Positions 14,742 to 21,666 of a DNA stretch of 21,666 nucleotides are shown piece by piece. Source of the DNA: Adlercreutzia rubneri (GTDB taxonomy: Bacteria > Actinomycetota > Coriobacteriia > Coriobacteriales > Eggerthellaceae); contig NZ_WPOO01000030.1 of the NCBI RefSeq assembly GCF_009755265.1, positions 1 through 21,666 of the forward strand, given 5' to 3'. Under the pieces are notes generated by a model. That model saw only the letters and a program-made list of their open reading frames with translations, was not told where the DNA came from and made no database searches. Position numbers and translations under genes: made by a program. How positions within the stretch are numbered: position 1 is the first letter of the stretch; every line of letters starts with the position of its first letter.

Positions 14742-16070
14742 TTATTTCGAGGAGAGACGAACGCCCTCGGCCTCGGAGAACTCGGCGACGTCCACCGAGA
14801 TGGAATGGCGGATGGGCTTCCACGCCGCCTTCTTCACGAGCGCGATGAGCGCAATGGGGATGTAGGTGAGCATGAAGAAGGGGAAGGTGAACATGTAGCG
14901 GATCTTCTTCGCCGTGGTGGTGCGGATGGAGTCCCATTCCACGAAGGTGGTAAGCACGCCGAAGACGAACATGAACACGATGTAGTTGCACAGACAGAAC
15001 ACGACCGAGGTCACCGAGCTCGCGATGGCCACGCCCGTGGACATGACGCCCGTGGCCGCCAGCACGATGATAATGGTGTTGAACAGAATGGAGATGATGG
15101 AGAGCAGCATGCCCGGAGCGATGGTCATGAGCATGTCGTAGCAGGCGAAGCGGTAGCCCGCGGGATTGGTCAGCGTGCCCTTCACCAGGCCGCCCGCGTA
15201 GTGGGCGAACACCTGGTAGAAGCCCTTGGCCCAGCGGAAGCGCTGGTTCCACGAATCGCGGAAGGTGATGGGCTGCTCGTCGTAGAGCACCGCCGTCGGG
15301 CAGTAGGAGATGCGCACGCCGTCGATGATGGAGGCGGCGGAAAACTCGATGTCCTCGGTCAGCAGGTGCCACTTCCAGCCGCCGGCGGCCTTCAGGATGT
15401 CGGCGGCGATGAAGAAGCCCGTGCCCGACACGGCGCAGGAGGTGTTCAGCGTGAGGCGCGCCTGGTTCAAGAACTTCGCTTCGCGCAGGAACCACACGCC
15501 GTAGCCAGCGGAGATCCAGTTGCTGCCGAAGTTCTTGGAGTTGCGGTAGGAGGTGGAGGCCTTCGCGCCGTTATCGAAGGTGGCGTTCATCTCACGGAAG
15601 TAGTTCACATCGAGCACGTTGTCGGCGTCGAAGACGAAAAACGCCTCATAGTCGCGGTCGGCGTACTGCTCCCAGATGGCCTTCAGGCCGTAATCGAGCG
15701 CATAGCCCTTCCCCACCAGCTTGTCGTTGCTGCGGGGGAACACGATGGCGCCGGCCTCGCGGGCCACGTCGGCCGTGTTATCAGTGCAGTTGTCGGCGAT
15801 GACGAAGATGTCGATGAGCTCGGCGGGATAGTTCTGCACCTTGATGGAGTGGATGAGGTCGGCGATGACCGTCTCCTCATTGCGCGCCGCCACCATGACC
15901 GCGTAGCGGTGGTTGGCGCGCGCCATCTTCTTCGGTGCCCGGCGCGTCAGCACCACGAGCACGTAGAAAAGCTGGTAGGTATAGCAAATAGTGAAGGTAA
16001 GAAACACGCAGAAATTGAAGATGTCAACGAAGGACAACGCCGACACTTGCGATGCTACGGTATCGAACAC
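14742..16070 (-). CDS. Membrane-bound family 2 glycosyltransferase
   Basis: This 442-residue processive-type GT2 has the arrangement of the PgaC/BcsA/hyaluronan-synthase group, which builds and exports polysaccharide across the membrane. There is an N-terminal span (about 15-40) and a cytosolic GT-A domain with VAARNEE, NCTDNT, FDADN (147-151), TED (238-240) and the product-site motif QRFRW (276-280). The C-terminal half holds about four spans. The sugar and polymer cannot be told from sequence. The frame is open to ATG 16094, but that ATG has no SD; GTG 16070 has AGGAG (16078-16082) exactly 7 nt upstream and is preferred. A TATACT at 16141-16146 is a possible -10. No other polysaccharide genes are adjacent, so it stands alone. 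Confidence 0.9.
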   Translation of the reverse strand: MFDTVASQVSALSFVDIFNFCVFLTFTICYTYQLFYVLVVLTRRAPKKMARANHRYAVMVAARNEETVIADLIHSIKVQNYPAELIDIFVIADNCTDNTADVAREAGAIVFPRSNDKLVGKGYALDYGLKAIWEQYADRDYEAFFVFDADNVLDVNYFREMNATFDNGAKASTSYRNSKNFGSNWISAGYGVWFLREAKFLNQARLTLNTSCAVSGTGFFIAADILKAAGGWKWHLLTEDIEFSAASIIDGVRISYCPTAVLYDEQPITFRDSWNQRFRWAKGFYQVFAHYAGGLVKGTLTNPAGYRFACYDMLMTIAPGMLLSIISILFNTIIIVLAATGVMSTGVAIASSVTSVVFCLCNYIVFMFVFGVLTTFVEWDSIRTTTAKKIRYMFTFPFFMLTYIPIALIALVKKAAWKPIRHSISVDVAEFSEAEGVRLSSK

Positions 16071-16140
16071 CTTGAGGCTCCTAGGACATGACATGCGCCC
16101 GCACGGTCAGTGGCGTGGGCGCGGCTGCACAAACGGTTGA

Positions 16141-16146
16141 AGTATA
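16141..16146 (-). promoter_or_regulatory. Possible -10 box for the membrane glycosyltransferase
   Basis: TATACT on the minus strand lies about 70 bp before the preferred GTG start. The -35 region is not recognisable at normal spacing. Confidence 0.4.
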
Positions 16147-16245
16147 GCCCTTTCGAGCCAAGTTGGCAGCGCCAGTTGGGTCACGACGGCCGAAATGGGG
16201 GCAATCGAGGCCAAAGTGTTCCTTTTCGCCGCATTTGCGCCACAT

Positions 16246-16472
16246 CCCCTCCATACCTGTAAGGGAAGCGTAAGGTTTGGTGGAGGGGCGGGAGGCCGGG
16301 ATCGGCGGAGGGGCTCGCGCTCAAGCCCGAAACGTCAGCAGGATACGTGCGGGAGGCCGCGGGTCGGCGGAGGGGCTCGCGCGCAGGTTGCGCAGCGACT
16401 GGAACAGCCCAGTGGGCTGTTCCACCAAGCGAGCCATTGCTTGAGCACGTGCCCCTCCGCCGACCCGCGGCC
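16246..16472. repeat. Composite direct/inverted repeat element between ahcY and glycosyltransferase
   Basis: Two nearly identical 31/32-bp direct copies (16290-16320 and 16351-16382) share GGCGGAGGGGCTCGCGC at their 3' ends. Part of the second copy (16355-16376) is repeated in exact inverse as 16451-16472, a perfect 22-bp inverted repeat. Inside lie GCTCGC/GCGAGC (16375-16380/16429-16434) and a perfect hairpin GGAACAGCCC-AGT-GGGCTGTTCC at 16401-16423. On the left flank CCCCTCCA (16246-16253) pairs with TGGAGGGG (16281-16288). No gene is seen here. It looks like a REP/MITE-type element with an extra duplicated arm, or a long structured RNA. Confidence 0.7.
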
Positions 16473-16490
16473 GGACAGTTTAGGAAGCTT

Positions 16491-17747
16491 CTAGAAATTC
16501 CAAGAGTTCATATAGGCGATCTGCTCCTCGGTGAGGGTGTCGATCTCGATGCCGAGCGTCTCCAGCTTCACGCGAGCCACGTCGTCGTCAATGGCGGCGG
16601 GCACGTCGTAGACCTTGTCCTCAAGCTCGGAGGCATGCTTGAACAGGTACTCGGCGGCCAGGGCCTGGTTGGCGAAGCTCATGTCCATAACCGAGGCCGG
16701 GTGCCCCTCGGCGCAGGCGAGGTTCACAAGGCGCCCCTCGGCGAGCACGGTGATGGTGCGCCCGTCGGGCAGCGTGTACTCCTCCACCAGCGGCTTCAGC
16801 TCCTCCACCTTCACGGCGTTCGCGCGCAGCCATTTCATGTTGATCTCGGAGTCGAAATGGCCGGAGTTGCAGATGATGGCGCCGTCCTTCATGTTCTTGA
16901 AGGCCGGCTCGTCGATGACGTTGCAGTCGCCGGTGACGGTGACCCACACGTCGGCGAAGCGGGCGGCATCCTCGGCCTTCATCACGCGGTAGCCCTCCAT
17001 GTGGGCCTCAAGCGCCTTCAGGGGGTCGACCTCGCAGACGATGACGTCCATACCCATGCCCTTCGCGCGCTGGGCCAGACCGCTCCCGCAGTAGCCATAA
17101 CCGGACACTACCATGGTGCGGCCGCACAGAAGGCGGTTCGTGGCGCGCACGATGCCGTCCAAGGTGGACTGGCCCGTGCCGTAGTGGTTGTCGAAGCAGT
17201 GCTTGGTGTTGGCGTCGTTGATGTTGAACACCGGGTAGCGTAGCGCGCCGTCCTTCGCCATGGCCATAAGGCGCACCACGCCGGTGGTGGTCTCCTCGGT
17301 GCCGCCGATCACGCCTTCCAGCTTCTCGGGGAACTTCGTGTGCAGGGCGGTGTCCAGATCGGCGCCGTCGTCCATGATGATCTGCGGGTTGGTGGCCACC
17401 ACCTCGGCAATGTGGCGCTCATAGGTTTCCGCGTCCTCGCCGGCGATGGCATACACGCGCACGCCGTAGTCGCGCACGAGCGAGGCAGCAGTGTCGTCCT
17501 GGGTGGACAGCGGATTGGAGGCACAGAGCGTCACCTCCGCGCCCGAAGCCACGAGCGTGCGCATGAGGTTCGCCGTCTCGGTGGTCACGTGCATGCAGGC
17601 GCCGATGCGCACGCCCTCGAGCGGGCGCTCCTCGGCGAAGCGCTCGCGGATGCGGGCGAGCACCGGCATGTCGCGGTCGGCCCACAGAATACGCTTTTGT
17701 CCCTCGTCGGCCAGATTGATGTCCAAAATGTCGCAGGCTTGGCTCAC
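16491..17747 (-). CDS. ahcY: Adenosylhomocysteinase (S-adenosylhomocysteine hydrolase)
   Basis: This 418-residue NAD-dependent cytosolic enzyme splits S-adenosylhomocysteine into adenosine and homocysteine, relieving product inhibition of methyltransferases. Visible motifs are CMHVTTETANL (H53), MDDGADL, GGTEETTTGV (147-156), NINDANTKHCFDNHYGTGQS (176-194) and the Rossmann motif GYGYCGSG (216-223). The C-terminus ends LTEEQIAYMNSWNF and lacks the Lys/Tyr-containing tail of the eukaryote-type enzyme, as in the shorter archaeal/Thermotoga-type group. The frame is open to 18029, but that extension is junk-like. GTG 17747 is the start: AAAGGAAG is 6 nt upstream and family homology begins there. 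No SAH riboswitch consensus is seen in the leader. Confidence 0.96.
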   Translation of the reverse strand: MSQACDILDINLADEGQKRILWADRDMPVLARIRERFAEERPLEGVRIGACMHVTTETANLMRTLVASGAEVTLCASNPLSTQDDTAASLVRDYGVRVYAIAGEDAETYERHIAEVVATNPQIIMDDGADLDTALHTKFPEKLEGVIGGTEETTTGVVRLMAMAKDGALRYPVFNINDANTKHCFDNHYGTGQSTLDGIVRATNRLLCGRTMVVSGYGYCGSGLAQRAKGMGMDVIVCEVDPLKALEAHMEGYRVMKAEDAARFADVWVTVTGDCNVIDEPAFKNMKDGAIICNSGHFDSEINMKWLRANAVKVEELKPLVEEYTLPDGRTITVLAEGRLVNLACAEGHPASVMDMSFANQALAAEYLFKHASELEDKVYDVPAAIDDDVARVKLETLGIEIDTLTEEQIAYMNSWNF

Positions 17748-18043
17748 GGATTGCTTCCTTTCGCATAAGGTTCGTCTCTCCGGGCCGAATGCTGCCCGGG
17801 GAATGTGCATGGGCAACAGGGTAGCACAGCGCCCGCGCCCGCACGGCGCTGTTTCAAGGAACCTCCCCACAGGTTGGACAATCGGCGCAGATCTTGTGAG
17901 GCTCCAACTCGTTATGGCGCAAGGCTTTGCCCCGTCATCGAACGAGGTGTTCCGTCGCCGCCAAGACGCGACCGCTTCGGGTATCATTGCCGTATAGGTA
18001 TCGTGACGCCCACCCAGGCGCCAACCCAAGAAAGGACTCCCCC
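17748..18043. other. Divergent intergenic region with structured segments (ahcY / ybjQ-like)
   Basis: These 296 bp lie between divergent genes. Three structures are visible: CCGGGC/GCCCGG (17780-17785/17794-17799) close to ahcY; ACAGCGCC/GGCGCTGT (17826-17833/17845-17852); and a junction-like fold at 17858-17953 in which GGAACCTC pairs with GAGG-TG-TTCC and encloses GTTGGA/TCCAAC (17873-17878/17903-17908) plus CTCGTT/AACGAG. They could be an ahcY leader RNA on the minus strand or repeat sequence. No promoter is clear. Confidence 0.45.
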
Positions 18044-18367
18044 ATGATCGTCACCACCACCCCCACCGTGGAGGGCTACCGTATCACCGGCTACTACGGC
18101 ATCGTGTTCGGCGAGGTGATCACCGGCATCAACTTCTTGAAGGACTTCGGCGCCGGTATCCGCAACCTCGTGGGCGGACGCTCCGCCGGCTACGAGGAGG
18201 AGCTGATGGGCGCGCGCAACGAGGCACTGGCGGAGATGCAGCAGCGCGCCGCGGCCTTGGGCGCCCACGCCATCGTCGGGGTGGATATGGACTACGAAGT
18301 GCTCGGCCAGGGCAACATGCTCATGGTCACCGCCTCCGGCACCGCCGTCACCGTGGAAGCGGCGTAG
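18044..18367 (+). CDS. YbjQ/UPF0145 family protein
   Basis: This 107-residue protein belongs to the YbjQ (putative heavy-metal-binding) family, which forms pentameric rings in solved examples; its function is not established. The pattern is typical: MIVTTTPTVEGYRI, then GVVFGEV-like YYGIVFGEVITG, then a helix with YEEELMGARNEALAEMQQRAAALGAHAIVGVDMDYE and a final strand MLMVTASGTAVTVE. The length is normal. ATG 18044 is chosen because AAAGGA (18031-18036) lies 7 nt upstream and homology starts there; the longer open frame upstream is not conserved-looking. It is monocistronic, diverging from ahcY and followed by a terminator. Confidence 0.92.
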   Translation: MIVTTTPTVEGYRITGYYGIVFGEVITGINFLKDFGAGIRNLVGGRSAGYEEELMGARNEALAEMQQRAAALGAHAIVGVDMDYEVLGQGNMLMVTASGTAVTVEAA

Positions 18368-18371
18368 CGGG

Positions 18372-18410
18372 CCTCTTCACTCAATTCGGTCGTTGAAGAG
18401 GTCGTTTTCT
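18372..18410 (+). terminator. Rho-independent terminator of the YbjQ-family gene
   Basis: CCTCTTCA (18372-18379) and TGAAGAGG (18394-18401) form a perfect 8-bp stem with a 14-nt loop, followed by TCGTTTTCT. It begins 4 bp after the stop codon. Confidence 0.75.
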
Positions 18411-18530
18411 GCACGAGATCGCCGTTTATGAGCGTCTAAAAGGACCCGCTGCCCTCTTAGATATACGTCTTACGTTAATTACGTCTTTAATTTCCGCATT
18501 CAGACGCTCATAAACGGCGATCTCGTGCAG
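18409..18530. repeat. Perfect 29-bp inverted repeat around a 64-bp AT-rich core
   Basis: The left arm 18409-18437 and the right arm 18502-18530 are exact reverse complements over 29 bp (left begins CTGCACGAGATCGCC, right ends GGCGATCTCGTGCAG). The 64-bp core is clearly more AT-rich than its surroundings and contains ACGTCTT twice (18465-18471 and 18481-18487). No target-site duplication and no coding frame are seen. It sits between the convergent YbjQ-family and methyltransferase genes. It could be a MITE, an invertible segment, or simply a strong hairpin that ends the minus-strand transcript. Confidence 0.85.
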
Positions 18531-18550
18531 GAATGGACACGCTCGTCGAC

Positions 18551-19249
18551 TCAACGAGCGACTTCAAGCGACAGAAGGCGATAGGCCGCCGCGTCGCCGG
18601 GCACGGTGGCGGCGGGACGGTCGGGCGTGCTGCCCTCTTCGGGAGAGAGCGGCCGTTCGCTGCGAACGGTCGGCCCGGAGAACCCCGCCTCGGCAAGCCA
18701 GCCGAGAAGCTCCTCGAAGGTCGGCGCCGCCTGCACGGCGTTCGGAAGGGCGCGGGCCGCCTCAACGATGGCCGCGCGATCGACACTACCTGGGGCCGCC
18801 ACGGGAACCTCGGCCAGCAGCACGCCGCCGGGTACCAGCACTCGACAGCACTCCCGCAGCGCCCGGGCCGGCGAGGCGAACAGAGAAAGCGAGCTGTTCA
18901 GGTAGACGAAGTCCGCCCATCCCTCCTCGATGCCCGCTGCGGCCAAATCTTCAGGGAAGCCGACGCGAAACGCCATGTTGCACCGGGAAAGGCCGCTGCG
19001 GTCAAGCGCCTTGGGAGCACCCGCCCGGGCCGCTTCCACAAACTCCTCGCTCCAATCGGCGCCGATGACGAAGCCGCTCTCGCCCACCTGCTCGCTCAGC
19101 TTGTAAGTCCCCTTGCCGCGCCGGCACCCCACGTTCACCACGCGCGCGCCAACCAGCGACCGCTCCGGCAGCTCCATATGGCAGCGCGCCTCGAACCCTC
19201 CCTCGCAGGCAAGATTCTCGTAGTGCCGTTGCAGCGCATCGTTTTCCAT
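18551..19249 (-). CDS. Class I SAM-dependent methyltransferase
   Basis: This 232-residue cytosolic methyltransferase of the UbiE/ArsM-like Rossmann type has an unknown substrate. The SAM-binding region reads VVNVGCRRGKGTYKLSEQVG followed by GADWSEEFVEAA. It resembles arsenite-methyltransferase motif I/II spacing, but the glycine-rich loop is altered (GCRRGKG rather than GxGxG). The motif IV-like segment is ADFVYLNSSLSLFASPARALRECCRVLVPGGVLL. The conserved cysteines of ArsM are not all apparent, so arsenic methylation is not claimed. ATG 19249 is chosen because GAGGGG is 5 nt upstream; the in-frame ATG at 19282 has no SD. It lies 205 bp after smc on the same strand and close to ahcY, which recycles the by-product, although several elements separate them. 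Confidence 0.85.
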   Translation of the reverse strand: MENDALQRHYENLACEGGFEARCHMELPERSLVGARVVNVGCRRGKGTYKLSEQVGESGFVIGADWSEEFVEAARAGAPKALDRSGLSRCNMAFRVGFPEDLAAAGIEEGWADFVYLNSSLSLFASPARALRECCRVLVPGGVLLAEVPVAAPGSVDRAAIVEAARALPNAVQAAPTFEELLGWLAEAGFSGPTVRSERPLSPEEGSTPDRPAATVPGDAAAYRLLSLEVAR

Positions 19250-19282
19250 GGCCGCCCCTCTTCCTTCTAATCCTCTTCGCAT

Positions 19283-19447
19283 AACAGCCAGAAAAACAGC
19301 TCTCCCCCAGCAGCGCCAGGCGTTTGCCGAACTCCTGGTCTTCCGGTTCTACGACAAACCGCAAAAGTGCCGTGCCGCCACGAGCTCCCGCACCCGGGCA
19401 AAAGCGGCTTCGGCATCCATCACTTTCATACCGTAGCGCGCGCCCAT
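19283..19447 (-). pseudogene. Possible remnant of a small gene after smc
   Basis: Seven bases after the smc stop, an ATG (19447) with GGAAGG just upstream opens a 32-codon frame (MGARYGMKVMDAEAAFARV..., ending CGLS) that stops at TAG. Another frame then stays open with GC-rich third positions (VEPEDQEFGKRLALLGE...) towards the methyltransferase start. Two coding-like pieces in different frames suggest a short gene broken by a frameshift, or only chance in GC-rich DNA. No family is recognised. Confidence 0.25.
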
Positions 19448-19454
19448 GCCTTCC

Positions 19455-21666
19455 CTACTCCGCGTGCTTGAGGGCCTGGTCGAGCTTTTGGCTGATGACC
19501 TTGGTGACGCCGTCGCCCTGCATGGAGACGCCGAACAGCACGTCAGCCATCTCCATGGTGCGGCGCTGGTGGGTGATCATGATGAGCTGGGTCTCGTCGC
19601 GCAGGCTGTCGATATAGGCCGCCAAACGGCGCAGATTCGTGTCGTCGAGTGCCGCCTCCACCTCGTCCAAGATGTAGAACGGCGTGGATCGGATGCGGTA
19701 GACCGCGAACAAGAGCGCCAGCGCCGTGAGCGACTTCTCGCCGCCGGATAAGAGCATCATCTTCGCGATGCGCTTGCCCTTGGGCTGGGCGTTCACCTCC
19801 ACGCCGGTGTTCTCCACGTCGTCCGGATCCACCAGCGACAAATTTGCGCTGCCACCGGGGAACAGGATGGAGAAGATCTCCTGGAAGTTGCGATCCACCG
19901 CCTCGTAGGTGCGCACGAAGTCCTCCTTCATGCGCGCGTCGATGACGCGGTTGATCTTCGCAAGCGAGCGCCGGGCGCGATCGAGGTCCTCCAGCTGAGC
20001 GGCCAGATAGTCGTAGCGCACCTTCAGCGCATCGTACTCCTCGGCGGCATCCGGGTTGATGGTGCCGAGGTTGGCGATGCGACGGTTGATCTTGAACAGG
20101 GCGTCCTCCACCTCGGGACGGTTCTCCAGGGGCGGCACGGAAAGCGCCGTCTCCAGGGGCACGGACAGGTCGGTCGCGATGTGGTTCACCGCCGCCTCCA
20201 CCTGAAGCTCGAGCCGCCCCTTCTGCACGCGAGCCTCGCTCAACCGCTCGCTTACGCCATCGAAGAGGGCGTGGGCCTCATGGGCCCGGCCGCGGGCCTC
20301 GGTGACGGAGGAATGCAGGCCGGTGGAGGAGTCCTCGGCGGCCGTGGCCTGCTCCTCCAGCTGACGCGTCCACTTCTGGGCCGAGGCGGTCAGCTCGTCG
20401 ATGAGGGCGAGCACCGGCTCGATGCGGGCGGCGGAGACCGTCTTCGCGCGCAGGGCCACGCGGGCCTCCTCGCTCGCAGCGGCAAGGGTCTCCAAGTCGC
20501 GGACGCGGGCATCGCGGACGCGCTCGGCGTAGGTGGTGCGCTCGGAGAGCGTGGCCTGCGCCAGCTTCGCCTCGGCGAGGCTGTCGGAGACGCGATGGGC
20601 CTCGCGGCGCAGAGGCGCCAGCTCCTCGCTTAAGGCCTCCTGCTTCTTCTTGCCCGCATCCAGCGCCGCGTCAAGCTCCTTCACCCGGGCCTCGAAGGAC
20701 TCCACGTTGGGACGGGCCGACGCCACGGCGGCCTCGGCCTCGGCGCGCTGGCGCTCGACGGATTCCAGCTCGCGGCGGCAGGAGGCCAGCTTCTCGGCGG
20801 CGGCGCTCGCGGTGTTGCGGGCCGCCTCGGCACGGCCGCGCAGGTTGGCCAGGGCCTGGGAAAGCTCAAGGGACGTGGCTTGGGCCTGGCGCAGGGCCTC
20901 CTCGGCCAAGCGGTGGGCCTCCTCGGCCTTGGCCTGGGCCGCCGCCGCGCCGGAAAGCTGCGCCCGCAGCTCCTCCAAGTGGCGCACGCGGGCGAGCACG
21001 CCGGCGCCCTCGTCAACCACGGCACCTCCCACGCTCACCTTGCCGGAGGGCCATACAATGGCACCATCCGGAGTGGCGAAGCGCAGGGCCGCGTCGTCCC
21101 GTCCGTGGGCGGAAAGCGCCGCCTCCAGGGTCGGGCACACCACCACATCGCCCAGGAGCGCCTCTACGGCGCCCCGGGCCTCTTCCGGGAAGAGGAGCTC
21201 GTCCACAAGGGGGACTCCCTCGGCCCCGCCGAAGCGCTCGCGCCGAACACGGGCCGCGCCGCGGATGCGGGAGGGACTGGCGTCGTCGCGAATGAGGAAG
21301 GACGCCTCGCCCGCGGCACCGGCGGCGGCGAGCTGTCCGGCGATGAGCTCTACCGCGCCCGCGTCTTCCACGAGCAGCGTGGCCACGTCCCCGCCCAGAA
21401 GCGATTCCACCAAAGGCTCGAAGCCGGCCGAGGCCTGGATGACGTGGGAGAGCGGCTCGCAGAGCCCCAGCACCTCGTCGACGTGCTCCACGAGCCACGC
21501 CCGGGCCTCGCCGGCGGAAAGCGCGCTTGAGCGCTCCATCTCCTCCAAGGTGGCGATCTCCACCGAAAGCGCGCGGTGGGTGTCGCGAGCCTCGTCCATG
21601 GCGGCGCGGGCCGCGTCGCGGGACTGCACGGCGGTGCCCACGGCGGCGCGGGCCGCCGCCTCGTCC
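19455..21666 (-). CDS. smc: Chromosome segregation protein SMC (hinge and C-terminal part, 5' partial)
   Basis: SMC is the ATPase of the bacterial condensin complex with ScpA and ScpB, organising and segregating the chromosome. About 736 codons are present: the hinge (GLCEPLSHVIQASAGFEPLVE, near 21420-21480), a long coiled coil very rich in Ala, Glu, Arg and Leu, and the C-terminal ATPase half with signature LLSGGEKSLTALAL (about 19720-19760) and Walker B FYILDEVEAALDD (about 19650-19680). The frame stays open past the right edge, so the N-terminal head and first coil lie outside the window. The GTG at 21641 is internal, not the start. The stop TAG is at 19455-19457. Both the signature and Walker B are intact. 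Confidence 0.97.
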   Translation of the reverse strand, partial: DEAAARAAVGTAVQSRDAARAAMDEARDTHRALSVEIATLEEMERSSALSAGEARAWLVEHVDEVLGLCEPLSHVIQASAGFEPLVESLLGGDVATLLVEDAGAVELIAGQLAAAGAAGEASFLIRDDASPSRIRGAARVRRERFGGAEGVPLVDELLFPEEARGAVEALLGDVVVCPTLEAALSAHGRDDAALRFATPDGAIVWPSGKVSVGGAVVDEGAGVLARVRHLEELRAQLSGAAAAQAKAEEAHRLAEEALRQAQATSLELSQALANLRGRAEAARNTASAAAEKLASCRRELESVERQRAEAEAAVASARPNVESFEARVKELDAALDAGKKKQEALSEELAPLRREAHRVSDSLAEAKLAQATLSERTTYAERVRDARVRDLETLAAASEEARVALRAKTVSAARIEPVLALIDELTASAQKWTRQLEEQATAAEDSSTGLHSSVTEARGRAHEAHALFDGVSERLSEARVQKGRLELQVEAAVNHIATDLSVPLETALSVPPLENRPEVEDALFKINRRIANLGTINPDAAEEYDALKVRYDYLAAQLEDLDRARRSLAKINRVIDARMKEDFVRTYEAVDRNFQEIFSILFPGGSANLSLVDPDDVENTGVEVNAQPKGKRIAKMMLLSGGEKSLTALALLFAVYRIRSTPFYILDEVEAALDDTNLRRLAAYIDSLRDETQLIMITHQRRTMEMADVLFGVSMQGDGVTKVISQKLDQALKHAE

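Noticed and set aside
16290..16382. Direct repeats considered as a CRISPR array
   Set aside because: There are only two copies, imperfect, with an inverted third part and no cas genes.
17748..17860. SAH riboswitch upstream of ahcY
   Set aside because: Neither the conserved core nor the pseudoknot pattern I know for this class is visible; only simple hairpins are present.
17854..17945. Minus-strand mini-frame with a CxxCxxC-type end (KICADCPTCGEVP)
   Set aside because: It has no ATG/GTG start and no SD (only an internal TTG) and overlaps predicted RNA structure; it is most likely chance.
17748..18029. N-terminal extension of AhcY by 94 codons
   Set aside because: Family homology and the AAAGGAAG ribosome site both place the start at GTG 17747.

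Overview
The window is GC-rich bacterial chromosome with GC-dominated third codon positions and AAAGGA/AGGAGG-type ribosome binding sites. The gene set fits an anaerobic high-GC actinobacterium of the Coriobacteriia/Eggerthellaceae type: a two-gene SufC/SufB-like pair, a PreP-like M16C peptidase, a lone NifX/NifB-fold protein, infC-rpmI-rplT, and Ser/Asp/Gly-rich secreted proteins. This placement is inferred from gene content and style; no rRNA gene is present to confirm it. Most of the window is housekeeping or core sequence. I see no insertion sequence, prophage or CRISPR array.

Layout, left to right: a 5'-truncated MGDG-synthase-type glycosyltransferase and a DEAD-box RNA helicase (+); an intergenic region with an inverted REP-like pair; a NifX-like protein (+) converging on infC-rpmI-rplT (-) across a shared bidirectional terminator. 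The translation operon has its own promoter, a leader with an internal terminator (attenuator) and an apparent AUA start for infC. Upstream of it on the same strand lie two unrecognised acidic membrane-anchored proteins and a large zinc peptidase. Diverging from the peptidase is a sufC-sufB-like operon (+) with a strong terminator, then a four-copy palindromic repeat cluster, then a solute-binding lipoprotein (-). Next come a 450-bp gap, comF (+), a hairpin-rich gap, a membrane glycosyltransferase (-), a repeat-rich gap, ahcY (-), a structured gap, a YbjQ-family gene (+), a 29-bp perfect inverted repeat, a methyltransferase (-) and the C-terminal part of smc (-).

The coding genes are mostly familiar. 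The least explained material is (a) the acidic membrane-protein pair at 5057-6742 and (b) the intergenic repeats and hairpins: 2946-3024, 11865-12005, 14438-14730, 16246-16472, 17858-17953 and 18409-18530. Several of these sit between convergent genes and could act as bidirectional terminators. The 18409-18530 element has the geometry of an invertible segment or a MITE. I found no clear multi-gene novel system; the acidic membrane pair and the 18409-18530 inverted repeat are the best candidates for something undescribed.
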